DNA of 64,000 nt from contig NC_089763.1 of NCBI RefSeq assembly GCF_040412425.1, forward strand, positions 58,611,915-58,675,914. Reading direction: 5' to 3'. Position numbers and translations under genes: made by a program. Position 1 is the first letter of the stretch; each line of letters begins with the position of its first letter. The stretch is from Macrobrachium rosenbergii. Its lineage: Eukaryota > Arthropoda > Malacostraca > Decapoda > Palaemonidae. The notes below the pieces were generated by a model. That model had not been told where the DNA came from. It did not search any database and saw only the letters and a program-made list of their open reading frames with translations. Below, one piece after another: positions 26,356-38,205 of the stretch.

Positions 26356-27349
26356 ATTTTGCATGTATGTATGTATGTATGTCTGTATGATATATATATA
26401 CATATATATATGTGTGTGTGTATGTATGTATTTATTTTTGTTCGAATAAGAATTGCAAGACGATAAGCTGGTGAAAGAGTATATAATTTGTAAGCATTGG
26501 AGGGAGAAGAGAGGAAAATCTTCAAGTGCTGGATAGATGGAGTGTGTAAGGTACAGGCAATGACGGGCCGGAGTGCATGCAAGATAAAAGTTAATGGTGG
26601 GATGTATTTTGGTTATTTGATACGTTGCTAGTGAATCCTTTGCATAGTTGTAGGAGGAGCCTATTGCACTAGTAGTTTTCTGCTCAGTGGCTCACTCAAG
26701 ATAAAGCAGTTGAAGTATGAAAGTGCTAGGGATCTTTGGTCTGTATTCTTTTACTCAAAAGCTCCCTTGACTTAAGACCACCTTGCCATGGTGAGGGGCT
26801 CTTGAATCCATGGAATTTGTTTCTGGGTTCGAGTCCAAGAATCCTATTTATTGTTACTTATTAATTTTGGTTAAGTCTTGTGGAATTTTCCACTTTTGGT
26901 AAAATTTATTAGACCTAATAAATAGGAAAAGGTATCACAGCTGGGACTGGGATCTCAATAATAGGAACTGTGGTACAGTCATCAACTACCTGATAATGTT
27001 GGGGCATGAGAGATATCAGTGGGATTATTCACACTGATACTTCAAGGGCAGAACTATCCTTCAGAGACTAAGATATTATCTGAAGGTCAAGGAAAACCGA
27101 TAGTAGGAATCAGTTCGTCAAAAGAAAGAGAAAAATTAAAAGCATTGTCTCATCATGATGTATTCAGAAGAGAAACTTCGTAGAAGAATTAAAAGACCAA
27201 GGTGCAATTAGAATTGAAAGATTGAAGAAGAACAGCAATGGAAACTTAGTTCCACTTGCAAATTTAAGTATTACTTTCAGTTCTACCGCTTACCTAATGT
27301 AATTAAAGCAGCATGGGTATATTTTAAGGATGAGCAATATATCCCAAGA

Positions 27350-28200
27350 CCAAGATGTTTTTATTGTCAAGAATATGGTCAAATGTTAGGATCTTGTAGG
27401 CAGAAGTTACAAGGCAAGCCTGCCACATGTGTTAAATGTAGTGAACCAGAGCAAGGTGTATGCTATAAAGAAGCAAATTGTATACATTGTGGAGATAATC
27501 ATCCATCCTCTTCAGAAAATTGTGATATGTACATCATGGAAAAATTAATAAAGTCTTTAAGGGTAACTGAAAACATCAGATTTGCAGAGGCTAAACAGAA
27601 AGTACTATGCCAATATGTTAGACCAGGAATAGCTTTTTCTAGTATTACTGCTAACCAAAGAAGGAATGGAAATGCAACTAGAGGTGCTTCCTTTTGTAAT
27701 TTATGGCACTCGCTGCCTTTTTGGAGGCTGCGCCAGTTGTCTGCGGTGCTCCTACCTCTTCAAAGGCTGCCCCAGATATGCCTGGCACTTCTGCCTCTCT
27801 GGAGGCTGCACCACTTATACCTTGTGTGTCAGCCTCTTTGGAGGCTGTGCCAACTGTAGCTGGTACTCCTACCTCTTTGGATGTTGCATCAGCTGTATCT
27901 GGTGCTTCTGTCTCTCTAGAGCCTGCAAGCCTGCACCAGCTCTGACTGGTGCTCCTGATGCTTCATAAAATGCACCAGTTTTGTCTGACACTTCCACCTT
28001 TCCTGAGGCAGTACTAGCTTTGCCTGGTGCTCTGGCACTTGAAATGTCCTTGATAAAGACGCCATCAGAAGTGCCCAACACCCATGATACTATGGAGCTT
28101 TGCCATCTTTGGCAGGTTCCTCCTCCATGGAAACAGCACCTTCATCAGCCTTAAGATGGAAGGCAACCACAGATAATCAGTCTCCTTCCAGAAAAAAAAG
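27350..28200 (+). pseudogene. LINE ORF1 (gag-like, zinc knuckles, repeat linker), copy A
   Basis: CFYCQEYGQMLGSC (about 27356), CVKCSEPEQGVC (about 27430) and CIHCGDNHPSSSENC (about 27483) form three successive CCHC-type knuckles. The His of the first two is replaced by Gln, so RNA binding is probably impaired. ILRVTE-like text (KSLRVTENIRFAEAKQK) follows. From about 27715 the frame becomes a series of 13-residue units (SLEAAP...GT) described separately. ORF1 proteins of this class coat element RNA. The segment before the knuckles is truncated and the end is frameshifted. Confidence 0.75.
27715..27925 (+). repeat. 39-bp coding minisatellite in ORF1, copy A
   Basis: Five or more tandem 39-base units, each 13 codons of the form (A/T)S-L-E-A-A-P-x-x-x-G-T-x, for example SLEAAPLIPCVSA, SLEAVPTVAGTPT and SLDVASAVSGASV. 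Unit length is a multiple of three, so the array keeps its frame. The same array occurs in copy B at 30931-31230 with different unit sequences. Confidence 0.85.
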
Positions 28201-28264
28201 CAGGAGCTAGGTAGTAAATTGAAAGCACTTAAAAGGGGCTCTAGTTTACTGGCCTCAGAATATA

Positions 28265-29030
28265 AGTAAATTCCATTCATTTTCTCCAGTGGAACTGTCA
28301 GGGGTTAAGAGCTCAATGGAAAGAACTTAAGTTGCTCATATCAGAAGTTTCTCCTGTATGTATAGCTTTGTAGGAGATTATGATTGGTAATATGTGTCTG
28401 AGCCCACGAGTTTTGCAGCCTATTATTCCCCTTATAACATGGATATAGGAACCCATGGGGGGGGGGTTAGTTTTATATATTCACAATGACACCCCACAAA
28501 ATCCTAGTAATATCAAGTCTACACTTCAAGTGATAGCAGTCCAGATCCATTTACAAAGAAAATATATACAGTAGTGTGCTCTCTCTACCACCTAGTGAAG
28601 TTTACCCCACTGGTGAGCTTAAATCTCTTATTCAACAGATACCACTTCCCTTTCTTGTTGTGGGAGATATGAAAAGCAAAAACCCTCTTTATGGTGATAT
28701 CATTACCAGTCAAAGTGGAAATAGCCTTTGTTCCATCATAGAAAGTGAAAATGTGGGAATCCTAAACATGGAGTTTTCATACTTTCATGTTCAAACAGGC
28801 ACATTGTCAACAGTTGACTTATCTATATGCAGTGATGATTGCCTTATGACTTCAGGTGGAGATTAATAAATGATAGATTTACCACCAATGACCATTTTCC
28901 AATAGCAATGAATGTATCCTTAAATCCTCCATCTTCAAGGTTACCTAAATGGAACATTAGTAAAGCTGATTGGGCAGCATTACAGGAACACAGCTCAGAT
29001 GAGTCGGCTGATGACTTTCCCTTTTGACTT
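28265..29030 (+). pseudogene. LINE endonuclease (EEP fold), copy A
   Basis: Interrupted frames show VLYIHNDTPQNPSNIKST (about 28470), LQVIAVQIHLQRKY, LVVGDMKSKNPLYGD (about 28655, where active family members have GDMNSKNPLWGD), LCSIIESENVGILNM, TVDLSICSDDC and NDHFPIAMNV (about 28890, the SDH-type catalytic end), then LPKWNISKADWAALQEH. The enzyme would nick target DNA to prime reverse transcription. The Asn-to-Lys change in the GDMN motif and several stops suggest it is dead. Confidence 0.75.
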
Positions 29031-30930
29031 TTTCAATAATAAAATTGTCGGCTGATCTTCAATCAGTACCTAGGACTTCAGGCATATTTATCCACCAACC
29101 AATTCCATGGTGGACTCATAAATGCCAGGAAACTCAGAACTATGAGGCCACCTTTCACCAGACAAAAGGTGAGTATTATTGTATTAAAATTTTAAAAGTA
29201 AGAGCTCATTTCCACATGAAAATTAAAAGGCGCGAAAGAAATCTTGGACAGTTTTCATATCATCGTTAAATTCAAAAACCCCTGATTGCAGTTTGGAAGA
29301 GTTTGAAAAATGTTTAGCAAATTTACTCCTTGTCAACCTCCATTTATCAAGAGCAATGGTTTTTAGTTCCAAATGAGCTTGTTAATCATGTTTCTAATAT
29401 TGCAAAGAAAAATGAGGACAACCTCTATTCAGCTCAAAGAAGGCAAATGGAACAGGTAGTAGAAAATGATTTTAATACATCTGTGGGAATGAAAAGTACA
29501 AAGTACTGTTTGCAATAAGGGAATTTGAATCAGCCTTAAATAACTGTAGTTCATCAGCTCCTGGACTGGATGATGTAACGTACCCATTGATTAAGCATAC
29601 ACCAGAAAATACTAAATTCTTCATAGCTGGGACTGGAGTTTATATCTGAAGCTAATAGTGGGAATTGTGGTAGGATCATCAACTACCTGATAATGTTTGG
29701 ACTTGAGAGATATCACATTGATAGCTCAAGGGCGGATAGGACTCTAGGCATTCTGTCCAGGTTGCCCATATTATGACTAGGGTGGGGATGATTATATTCT
29801 TGTAATACTCTCAGTCCCAACAAGTGAGATTGCTTTACACTTGGGCCACCCAGATTGTGTTGTGCCATCCCCTGTGAAGTAGGGTAGGGGCAGACATTTG
29901 GGATTCGGTTCTTACTGGTGCCATTGGTAGAAGAATAAATTCCACGAAAGGCTGATGACATCTTATAAGATTTTCATGTTTTAAGTAATTTTTTTTTCTC
30001 TTGATACCATTTTGGTACAGATGACAACTTCTGCACCCTCCTCTGACAACCTGTGCTTGGACATGGCTAGGGAACCTACTACTGTAATTTCACTGTATCT
30101 CTATGCTCCAGCATGGAGAAAAGTATTGGACCTTTAATCTGGAAGATTCTAATTATGATCTTTTTAATGTGTACAGAGACATTGTGAAGTGTTATGGTCG
30201 AGAGCCTAAGTTATTATGTGAAGGCTGAGGAAAACTAAGAGTAAAATTGGCCTCGGCAAAAGAGAGAGAAAAATTAAAAGCACTAGCGCATCTTGAAGGA
30301 GTTAAAGTAGACTGCTTGGTACATGCTTTTTGGAATCACTCCAAGTGATTGATATTTGCACCCAAACTGATGGTGTACTTAGAAGAAAAACTTGTAGAAG
30401 AATTAAAAGATCAAGGTGTGATTAGAATTGAAAGAATGAAGAAGATTAATGGAACCTTCGTTCCACTTTTCAAATTTAATTATGACATTCTATTGGACTT
30501 GCTTACCTAATGTAATAAAAGCAGCATGGTTACACTTTAACGATTAAATAATATATCCCAAAACCAAAGAGATGTTTTTATTGTCAAGAATATGGATATA
30601 TGTTAAGATCTTGTAGGCAGAAGTTACAAGTCAAGCCTGCCACGTGTTAAATGTAGCAAATCAGAGCATGTTGTATGTTATAAAGAAGCAAGATGCATAC
30701 ATTGTAGAGACAACACACGTCTTCACAAAATTGTGATGTGCACATCAAGGAAAAAGAAATCCAGACTTTAAGGGTAACTGAACATACCACATTTGGAGAG
30801 CTAAAGAGAAAGTATGAAATCATTATGTTAGACAAGAAATATTGCTGCCAACTAAAGAAGAAATGTAAATGCTACCAGAGGTGCTTCCTTTTTTAATGTA
30901 AAGGGAAGATCATTGGCGACCTGGGCTCGT

Positions 30931-31230
30931 GCCTCTTTGCAGGCTGTACCAGCAATTTCTTGCGCTCTTGCATCTTTGGAGGCTGCACCAGTTATTTTGG
31001 TGCTCCTGCCTCTTTGGAGGCTGTGTCAGATGTACCTGGCACTTCCATCTCTCTGGAGGCAGCACCACTTATACCTTGTGTGTCAGCCTCTTTGGAGGCT
31101 GTGCCAACTGTAGCATGTACTCCTGCCTCTTTGGATACTGTATCTGGTGCTTTTGTCTCTCTGGAGCCTGCACCAGCTCTGACTAGTGCTCTTGATGCTT
31201 CAGAGATTGCACCAATTGTGTGTGACACTT
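30931..31230 (+). repeat. 39-bp coding minisatellite in ORF1, copy B
   Basis: Six or seven 39-base units encode 13-residue repeats such as SLEAVSDVPGTSI, SLEAAPLIPCVSA and SLEAVPTVACTPA. One unit appears one base short, which shifts the frame near 30985. Confidence 0.8.
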
Positions 31231-31499
31231 AAACCTTTCCTCAAGCAGCACCAGCTTTGCCTGGTGCTTTGGCACTTGAAATTTCCTTGGCAACAATGTC
31301 ATTAAAGGTGCCCAACACCCATGATACTAGAGAAGCTTTGCTATCTGTGGAAGGTACCTTCTCCATGGAAGGAGCACCACCATCGACTTTAAAATGGAAG
31401 GCTACCATGAATAATCAGTCTCCCTCCAGAAAAAAAGCCAGGAGCAAGGCAGTAGACTTACAGCAATTGAAAGAGGCGCCAGTTTAACAACCTCAAAAT

Positions 31500-32090
31500 T
31501 AATGCAAAATTCATGTTTTCTCCAGTGGAGTATTCAGGGTTTAAGAGCTAAATGGGAAGAAGTATGGCTGCTCATATCAAAAGTGTCTCTTGTATGCATA
31601 GCTTTGTTGGTAATATGTGTCTGATCCCATGAGAGTATACAGCCTATCATTCCACTTATAACATAAATATAGTAAGCCAGGGGGTGTAGTTTTATTTATT
31701 TGTAATGACATCCCACAAAATCCTGTTAGTATCCAGTTTATGCTTCGTATGATAGGTGCATAGATCCATTTGCAAAGAAAATATACAGCAGCTATCATGT
31801 CCCTTGTTATTCTGGGAAATATGAATAGTAGAAACCCTCCTTGGGGGTACATTGTTACCAATCAAAGGGGAAATTGCCTGTGTTCCATCATGAAGTGAAA
31901 TGTGGGAATCCTAAACACAGGGGTCTATACATTTTCACTTTCAAACAGGCACATTTTCAGCAATTGATTTATCTATATGCAGTGATGACTGCCATATTGA
32001 TTGCAATTGGAGAGTGATAACTGATAGATTTATGAGTGACCGTTTTCCAGTAGAAATGAATGTAGCTTCAAATCCCCCATCTTCAAGGTT
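31500..32090 (+). pseudogene. LINE endonuclease, copy B
   Basis: FSSGVFRV-like start (about 31515), then fragments equivalent to copy A: SLVILGNMNSRNPPWGYI (about 31800, where GDMN is now GNMN), LSICSDDCHID (about 31970) and SDRFPVEMNVASNPPSSRLP (about 32035, where the catalytic His of SDH is Arg). Both catalytic changes and frameshifts indicate an inactive enzyme. Confidence 0.65.
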
Positions 32091-32363
32091 ACCGAAATGG
32101 AACATTGGTTAAGCTGATTAAGCAACATTCCAGGAACACAGCTCAGTAGATGACTCGGCTGGTGACTTTCCCTCTGTAGGTGATGCTCTTGGCTTTTTTT
32201 AATACAATTGTATTCTCAGATGGTCTTCAATCAATACCTTAGATTTCAGGCATATTTATCCACCAACCAGTTCCCATGTGGACTCGTAAATGCCAGGAAA
32301 CTTTTAGAACTGAGGTCAGCTTTCACAATACTGCAGATGAAAATGTGAATATTACAGTATTGA

Positions 32364-34020
32364 ATGTTGAAAAGCAAGAGCTCATTTTCACATGGAAATC
32401 AAAAATACACAAAAGGAATCTCGGACAATTTCCATATCTCTACTAAATTCAAAAACACCTCTGACTTAGTTTGGAAGATTGTTAGAAAAGTAGCCGGCAC
32501 GTTTACTCCTTGCCAACTTCCAGTTATCAAGATTAATGGCTGTGAAGTAGCAGATCTCCAGTTAGTGACAAATGAGATTGCTAATCATTTTGCTAATGTT
32601 GCAAAGAAAAATGATGACAGACCCTGTTCAGCTCAAAGAAAGCTAATGGAACAGGTTAAAATTTATTTTAATACATCAAGAAATGAACAATACAATGTAC
32701 CATTTAGTATAAGGGAATTTGAATCAGCCTTCAGTAAGTGTAGTGCATCAACTCCTGGACTGGATGGTATTAACACATTCAGTGATGAAGCATACCCCAG
32801 AAAACACTAGATTTTTCATATTAAGCCGTATTAACAGAATTTTTCCAGAACATTTTCTTCTGTAAGGTATGGGATATGTTAAAATTACTGCCATTTATGA
32901 AACCAGGGAAAGATATTTTCAGGACAGAGAATTATTGTCCCATTGCACTGACATGTCTGTGTAAGATCATGAAAAAAATGGAGAATACTCCTTTGATGTG
33001 ATACTTAGAATGTGATAAATATTAGTTGCCCGTTCAGTATGGTTTTCGAAGTATGCATACACGCCACAACTGCCATGTTGGTTTGAATAGAATCACCAAT
33101 ATGTGAAGCTTTTGCTAACAAAGCAGCATCACATCACAGTTTTATGTGATCTTGAGAAGGCTTATGATACAACATGAAGATATGGTATTCTGAAGGTCCA
33201 TTATGAATGTAACCTGAGAAGCAATTTGCATCTTTTTATGAAGGCTTTTTAAAAAAAATATAGGTTATTTCAGGGCCAGGTTCTAGCAACAATGTCAGAT
33301 GTATTCAACCAAGAAGGAGTGCCACAAGGAAGTGTTCTAAGTGTAACCTTGTTCGCCTTAGCAATCAATGGTGTATCCAAAATAATTCCCGAAGATGTAA
33401 TATATACCCTTTTTGTTGATGACCTTTTAGTATCTTTTGCAGGAACAAGGATGGCAGTGGCTGAATGCCGCTTTCAGTTGTGCATTGATAATATAGTAAA
33501 GTGGGATGAGATGAATGGCTATAGGTTTTCAGCTAGTAAAACAGTAACCTTGCACTTTTGCTGTATAAGCAGATTTCATCCTGATCCAGATGTGTTCATA
33601 CATGGGCTGAGAATTCCATGATTTGATGAAACAAGGTTTCTAGGGTTAGTTTTTCATAGCAAGCTGTCTTGGTTCCCACATCTGAAATATGTTAAGACAA
33701 ACTAATTGAAAGCAATGAATATGCTGAAAATTGCCCCACTCTTAGTGGGGTGCTGACTGAACTCAAATGCTGAGACTGTAGTAAGCCTTAATCTTTTCAA
33801 AATTAACTTATGGGTGTGAGGTGTACACCTCGGCAAAGTGTAATAGCCTTAAAATGCTTAATTTAATTCATCATGGAGGAGTAAGATTAGCTACAGGAGC
33901 ATGTAAGTCATCTATTAAGAGCATGCTTGCAGGTGCTGGTGAGATGCCTCTGGATCTTCATTACCATGTGTTGGTCAGAACTGGTACAGATTTCAGAGGC
34001 TTCCTAAGTCCTTAGACAGC
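32364..34020 (+). pseudogene. LINE reverse transcriptase, copy B
   Basis: 32364-32810 reads SDLVWKIVRKVAGTFTPCQL, NGCEVADLQLVTNEIANHFA and FSIREFESAFSKCSASTPGL. After stops, LLPFMKPGKD and CPIALTCLCKIMKKM (about 32880-32975) give the finger motifs. 33292-33621 reads NQEGVPQGSVLSVTLFALAI then the catalytic TLFVDDLLVSFA (about 33410) and NGYRFSASKTVTLHF. About 33815-34015 covers the thumb region (SAKCNSLKMLNLIHHGGVRL). The RT would copy element RNA at the nicked target. FVDD is intact but the frame is broken at least five times. Confidence 0.8.
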
Positions 34021-34098
34021 ATTTGCATCAGAAATGAAAGGCATTGGCAATTTTATGAAAATCATCCCTAACAACCTCAACCATTAAACTTACCAAGG

Positions 34099-34970
34099 AT
34101 GGAGACTTTACCAGTTAGGTATTTGGTTAGCCACCCCTTGCCCCAGGAAACTTCCAAGGTAACATTCTGTAGATATTTTAATTCAGCAAAGGCAGAATTG
34201 TCCAGCAAGGCAGTTTGGTCAATATTTTTAGACCATTCCTCTCAACTTGATAAGTCCAAAGCAGTTTTTAAAGATGGCTCAAAGTCAGATGCTGTTGCCA
34301 GCTTTGGAGTGGCCTTCCATGATGTAGAAAGAAGCATTTATTTTTACAGCAGAACTGCATGCAATTTTAAAGGTTCCAGAGGAAATAGTTGTACTGTATA
34401 TTGTGACTCAAGAAGTGTTCTTCAGTCTTTAGAATGATTTGAGAGATATTGGAATGGGGTGGTTGGGAATGAGTAATCTTATCAACTTGCTAAGTCAACA
34501 GCCACCCCTCAGAACCCAGAAAATGCCTACTACCACATCAGGATATATATCCTCGTATATGTCAGAAAATTAAAAATCTTTGATAGTCCCTTTGGAAAGG
34601 AATTGAAACAAACCAAAAGATGTGCAGTATTACGTCATCATATCTCCTTGGTCATATTCCTATATGCCAAGGAGACAAGAAACGATGGTGTGCAGACTAA
34701 GGATTGGACAACAAGACTCACTCTTGGGTTCTTGATGTCAAGTGAAAACCCTCCATTCTGCAAGCACTGTATTGTGCCCTCGATTGTGGGACATTTTCTG
34801 GTCGAACGCCCTAGTCCTGGGGATCTAAGACATAGGTTTCTCTTTTGGGGACATGACAGATATGGTAATTTTATCCTTGCTACGATTCTCAATGCGAATT
34901 GTAATATTGAGCAGTTGTGCATCTGTTCGGGAGGCAGGCCTTGTCAACAGATTTCAATTCATGTATATAT
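34099..34970 (+). pseudogene. LINE RNase H and C-terminal domain, copy B
   Basis: 34099-34437 has SKAVFKDGSKSDAVASFGVA (first catalytic Asp in KDGS; TDGS in active relatives) and TVYCDSRSVLQSLE (third Asp), but the segment that carries the catalytic Glu (TAELHA in relatives) is rearranged to SRTACNFK. The C-terminal frame (34603-34960) reads LTLGFLMSSENPPFCKHCIV, GHFLVERPSPGDLRHRF and ILNANCNIEQLC, a Cys/His-containing tail typical of this family. Confidence 0.75.
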
Positions 34971-35112
34971 ACAGTGTGGATGTGCACATACGTATTTTTT
35001 TTATATGACAGTCTGTTTAAATTCATTTTTTATTTTCCTATTTAATTTCATTATGGCATCAATAACCTAGATGATGTGACACCAGCTTTAGCAGCCATAA
35101 ATCAGTCAGTCA

Positions 35113-36873
35113 GTCATCCCATTGCACTGATATCATGTCTATATAAGATCATAAAAAAATGGGGAATAAACGTTTGAATTGGTACTGGGAAGTTGATAAA
35201 TATTTGTCGCCTGGTCAGTTTTGTTTTAGAAGTATACACTCCACAACTGCTACGTTGGTTCAGTTGGAATCTTCAATATATGAAGATTTTATTAACAAAA
35301 AGCATCATCTCTCCATTTTCTTTTATCTTGAGAGAGCTTATGACAACATGGAGGGTTCTTTATGAGTGTAACCTGAGAAGCAATTTGCTTCTTTTTATGA
35401 AGTTTTTTTTTTTTTTTTAAACAGGCTATTTTAGGTTCAAGTTGGAGCAACAATATCAGATGTATTAAATCAAGAAGGAGTACCACAAGTTAGTGTTCTA
35501 ATTGTAACCTTGTTCACTTCAACAATCAATGGGATATCCAAAATAATTACCCCAGCTGTAACTTGTGCTTGATTTGTTGATGACCTTCCAATATCTTTTG
35601 CAGCAACAAGGAAGGCAGTGGCTGAACGCCACCTTCAGTTCTGCATTGATAATATATTAAAGTAGGCTGAGATAAGTTGCTTTAGGTTTCCAGTTAGTAA
35701 CATGATAACCATGCACTTTACTGTTGATACTGAACGGAGAATTCCAAGTGTTGCAGAAACAAGGTTCCTCAGATAGGTTTTTGATAGCAAGCTGAATTGG
35801 ATTTCACATCTGAAATATATTAAGAAAGAATGGCTGAAAGCAATGAATGTGCTGAAAGTTGTGTCCCACTTCCTGGGGTGCTGACTGGACTCAGATGTTT
35901 AGACTATACAAAGGACAGAAACTTTACCAGGCAGATATTCGGTTAGCTCCCCCTGGAACCTTTCAGAGGTAAAATGTTGTAGATATTTTAATTCAGTGGA
36001 AACAGAATGTGTCCAATGATAACTCCGTTTCAGTTTTCACAGATGGGTCAAAGTCAGATGCTGGTATTGGCTTTAGAGTGTTCTTTCCTAATGTAGAAAG
36101 AAATGGGAGATTATCATCGGTTGCATCTATTTTTACAGCAGAACTGCATGTGGTTTTAAAGTCCTTAAAGGAATGAAAATAGTTTTACTGTATGTTGAGA
36201 TTAAAGAAGTGATCCTCAGTTCAGAATATTTTAACTCATAATATCCACTGATTTTAGAGATATTGGAATGACTGTTGTTAGTAAAAAGATGAGGTAAGAA
36301 GTACATTTTTGCTGGGTGCCTTTCCAAGTTGGGTTTCTTGGGAAAGAGCGAGCTGATCAACTTGCTAAGTCAGCAGTTACCTCTCTGGAACCCAGAAGAT
36401 GCCTAATACCATATCGGGATGTATTTCCTCTTGTATGTCAGAAAATTAAAAACCTTTGGCAGGCCCTTTGGGAAAGTATTGAAACACACCAAAAGATGCG
36501 AAGTATTACATCATCAGCATCTCCTTGGTCATATTCCTATATGACAAGAAGACTAGAAACAATGTTATGCAGACTAAGGATTGGAGATACAAGACTTACC
36601 CATGGGTTTTTAATGACAGGTGAAAACCATCCATTCTACGACGACTGTATTGTCTTTTGACTGTCAGACATTTTCTGATCCAATGGCCCAGTCTTGGGGA
36701 CGTGACAGAGATGGACATTTTATCCTTGTTACAATTCTCGGTGAGGATTGTAATATACAGCAGTTATGTATCTTTGTTTGGGAGGTGGGCCTCCTCAGCA
36801 AAATTTATGTCATATACATATGGAGCATGTGTTTTTAAATGTAAAGTGTATATGTATTTGCAGATATGATTTT

Positions 36874-36876
<3 letters not shown>
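35113..36876 (+). pseudogene. LINE RT/RNase H, 3' half of the split element (copy C)
   Basis: Starts at CCCATTGCACTGATATC, matching copy B at about 32938. Fragments: PIALISCLYKIIKK, FVDDLPISFAATRKAVAE (about 35571, catalytic FVDD kept), VSVFTDGSKSDAGIG (about 36030) and IFTAELHVVLKSLKE (about 36130, catalytic Glu kept), then CWVPFQVGFLGKERADQLAK (36310-36370, the RNase H C-terminal motif) and RLRIGDTRLTHGFLMTGENH (about 36570). It ends at the AT array at 36877. RNase H residues are better preserved here than in B, except that the YCDSR motif is frameshifted. Best read as the continuation of copy A. Confidence 0.8.

Positions 36877-36968
<92 letters not shown>
36877..36968. repeat. (AT)n microsatellite, left flank of LTR element
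   Basis: About 90 bases of AT between the end of the LINE and the start of the 5' LTR. A matching AT array follows the 3' LTR at 46139. Confidence 0.97.
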
Positions 36969-36970
<2 letters not shown>

Positions 36971-38205
36971 TTACTTATATATTTCTATTCGTCCCTCTAG
37001 CCTGTTAGATAGAAAATCAAATATAATGGCGGCTAGAGAAGACACCATGACAGGGAAGTGGACTTGTGTAGGTCTATCCCCCCCGGATCACCTGATTTGG
37101 GGGAAACAGTGCTGACCTCTTAGCCCCATCATCAGATGTTTTCGGGGGGTTTAGATAGTCGTTAGGTACAAAGGGTGAATTAGGTATGTAAGTGGACTGC
37201 TCTCCTTATCTTTAAGGGGCTTACCCATAAGATCTATTTCCCTTTGAATTTTGTACTGGTGGGAATTGCACTTCAGGTCAACCGATGTCTTGTGCCCGCC
37301 GCCGTAAACAACCTATGAGACACTTCACGCCAACATGGACCTCAAAGGACTCCTTTCCACTCAAGGGACAAGGCGCACGAATCGTTAATATGGAGGGAGT
37401 CATCTAATTCTGACCACTGAATTGCCTCTGTGCACCATTCCTTTGTACGCTGGTGTTGTGAACTTCTGCGGCTGCAATTCATCTACTGCAAGCGAGCTCC
37501 TTGCACAGAGGCAATTCAGTGGTCAGAATTAGATGACTCCCTCCATAGTGTTACCACGGGCTAAGTAAATCTAATTGATCAATTTCTCCATCATGCATAC
37601 TTAAGTTCATGTGAGAGAAACTCATTTGGTTTTGAATGCTAACCTGTAGTTCTCTTCCAGAACCTGTTATCCAGCCCCTTGGATGGTCTGTCTCCCTGCC
37701 TAGAACAAAACCCTAGCATAGACATCTAACTACCATCCTGCCAAGTGCGAGAGTCTTCTGATTAGCAGTCTGGGACACTGGACAGTTCCTCCCCTTGATA
37801 CACAAGTTGCATTATCCACAAAATCATTCAACCAGTAGCAACCTTCACGGTCAATTGTGTGTTAAACTATTTCAGGGGCGTAGCCTTTTATATTCAGCAA
37901 TTTGCTACGCATTGTCTAATTTTATTGCACATTGTATATGCTTGCTTGCTGCTCCATCAGCCTTTTCATCTTAATTTCCTGATTGCTTCATGTGTAAATA
38001 AATTCAGTTTAAAGTGAATAACTGGTTAATTTTCCCCCCCAACCATGGCGACCTCCAATTCTCTGTTTACTTAGATATGATATTAAGGTAAGTCAGTTTA
38101 TCCATTCCCTTTACGACTTACATTCTGGGTGCTTTGTGTTGGCTCTCAAGGCAGTTAATTAAAATAAACAAATCACATTCTTCCAGCAGGCCCCAGAATG
38201 TGACA
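36969..38205 (+). repeat. 5' LTR
   Basis: About 1.24 kb. The end ...CCAGAATGTGACA is followed at once by TTGTCGATCTGGCCAGG, in which TGGCCAGGATCC (38215 onwards) is a possible primer-binding site, though I could not match it to a named tRNA. It contains a single TTAA at 37971-37974, the empty site of the transposon found in the 3' LTR. It also holds a perfect 46-bp inverted repeat (37389-37434 / 37502-37547) that the 3' LTR lacks. Confidence 0.8.
37389..37547. repeat. Perfect 46-bp inverted repeat in the 5' LTR
   Basis: Arm 37389-37434 (starting TATGGAGGGAGTCATC, ending CCTCTGTGCA) is the exact reverse complement of 37502-37547, with a 67-base spacer. The corresponding part of the 3' LTR has only the right-hand arm (about 43915-43945), and a different spacer of about 170 bases. 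Confidence 0.95.

Larger units (their letters stand above)
26770..29625 (+). mobile_element. Jockey/I-type non-LTR element, 5' half (copy A)
   Basis: Order: 5' UTR (about 26770-27050, with CCATGGTGAGGGGCTC and GCTGGGACTGG), ORF1 with zinc knuckles (to about 28200), apurinic-type endonuclease (about 28265-28960), then the start of the RT. It stops abruptly at 29625, within the segment that reads LIKHTPENTKFF, where a second copy begins in its own 5' UTR (GCTGGGACTGGAG). The RT continues at about 35116 in copy C, so A and C are best read as one element split by copy B. Compared with copy B, A lacks about 0.4 kb at the start of ORF1. Several frameshifts and stops make it inactive. Confidence 0.8.
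29626..35112 (+). mobile_element. Jockey/I-type non-LTR element, nested near-full copy (copy B)
   Basis: It begins in the 5' UTR at GCTGGGACTGGAG (29626), aligned with copy A at about 26940. ORF1 starts at ATGACAACTTCTGCACCC (about 30020). Zinc knuckles are degraded near 30570-30740, followed by the 39-bp array (30931-31230), endonuclease (about 31500-32080), RT (about 32460-33950), RNase H (about 34240-34440), a C-terminal domain to about 34960, and a 3' UTR ending in AATCAGTCAGTCAGTCA (about 35096-35112). Immediately after it, copy C resumes in the middle of the RT. About 118 bases of target present in copy B (32821-32938) are missing at the junction. Frames are broken in many places. Confidence 0.8.
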
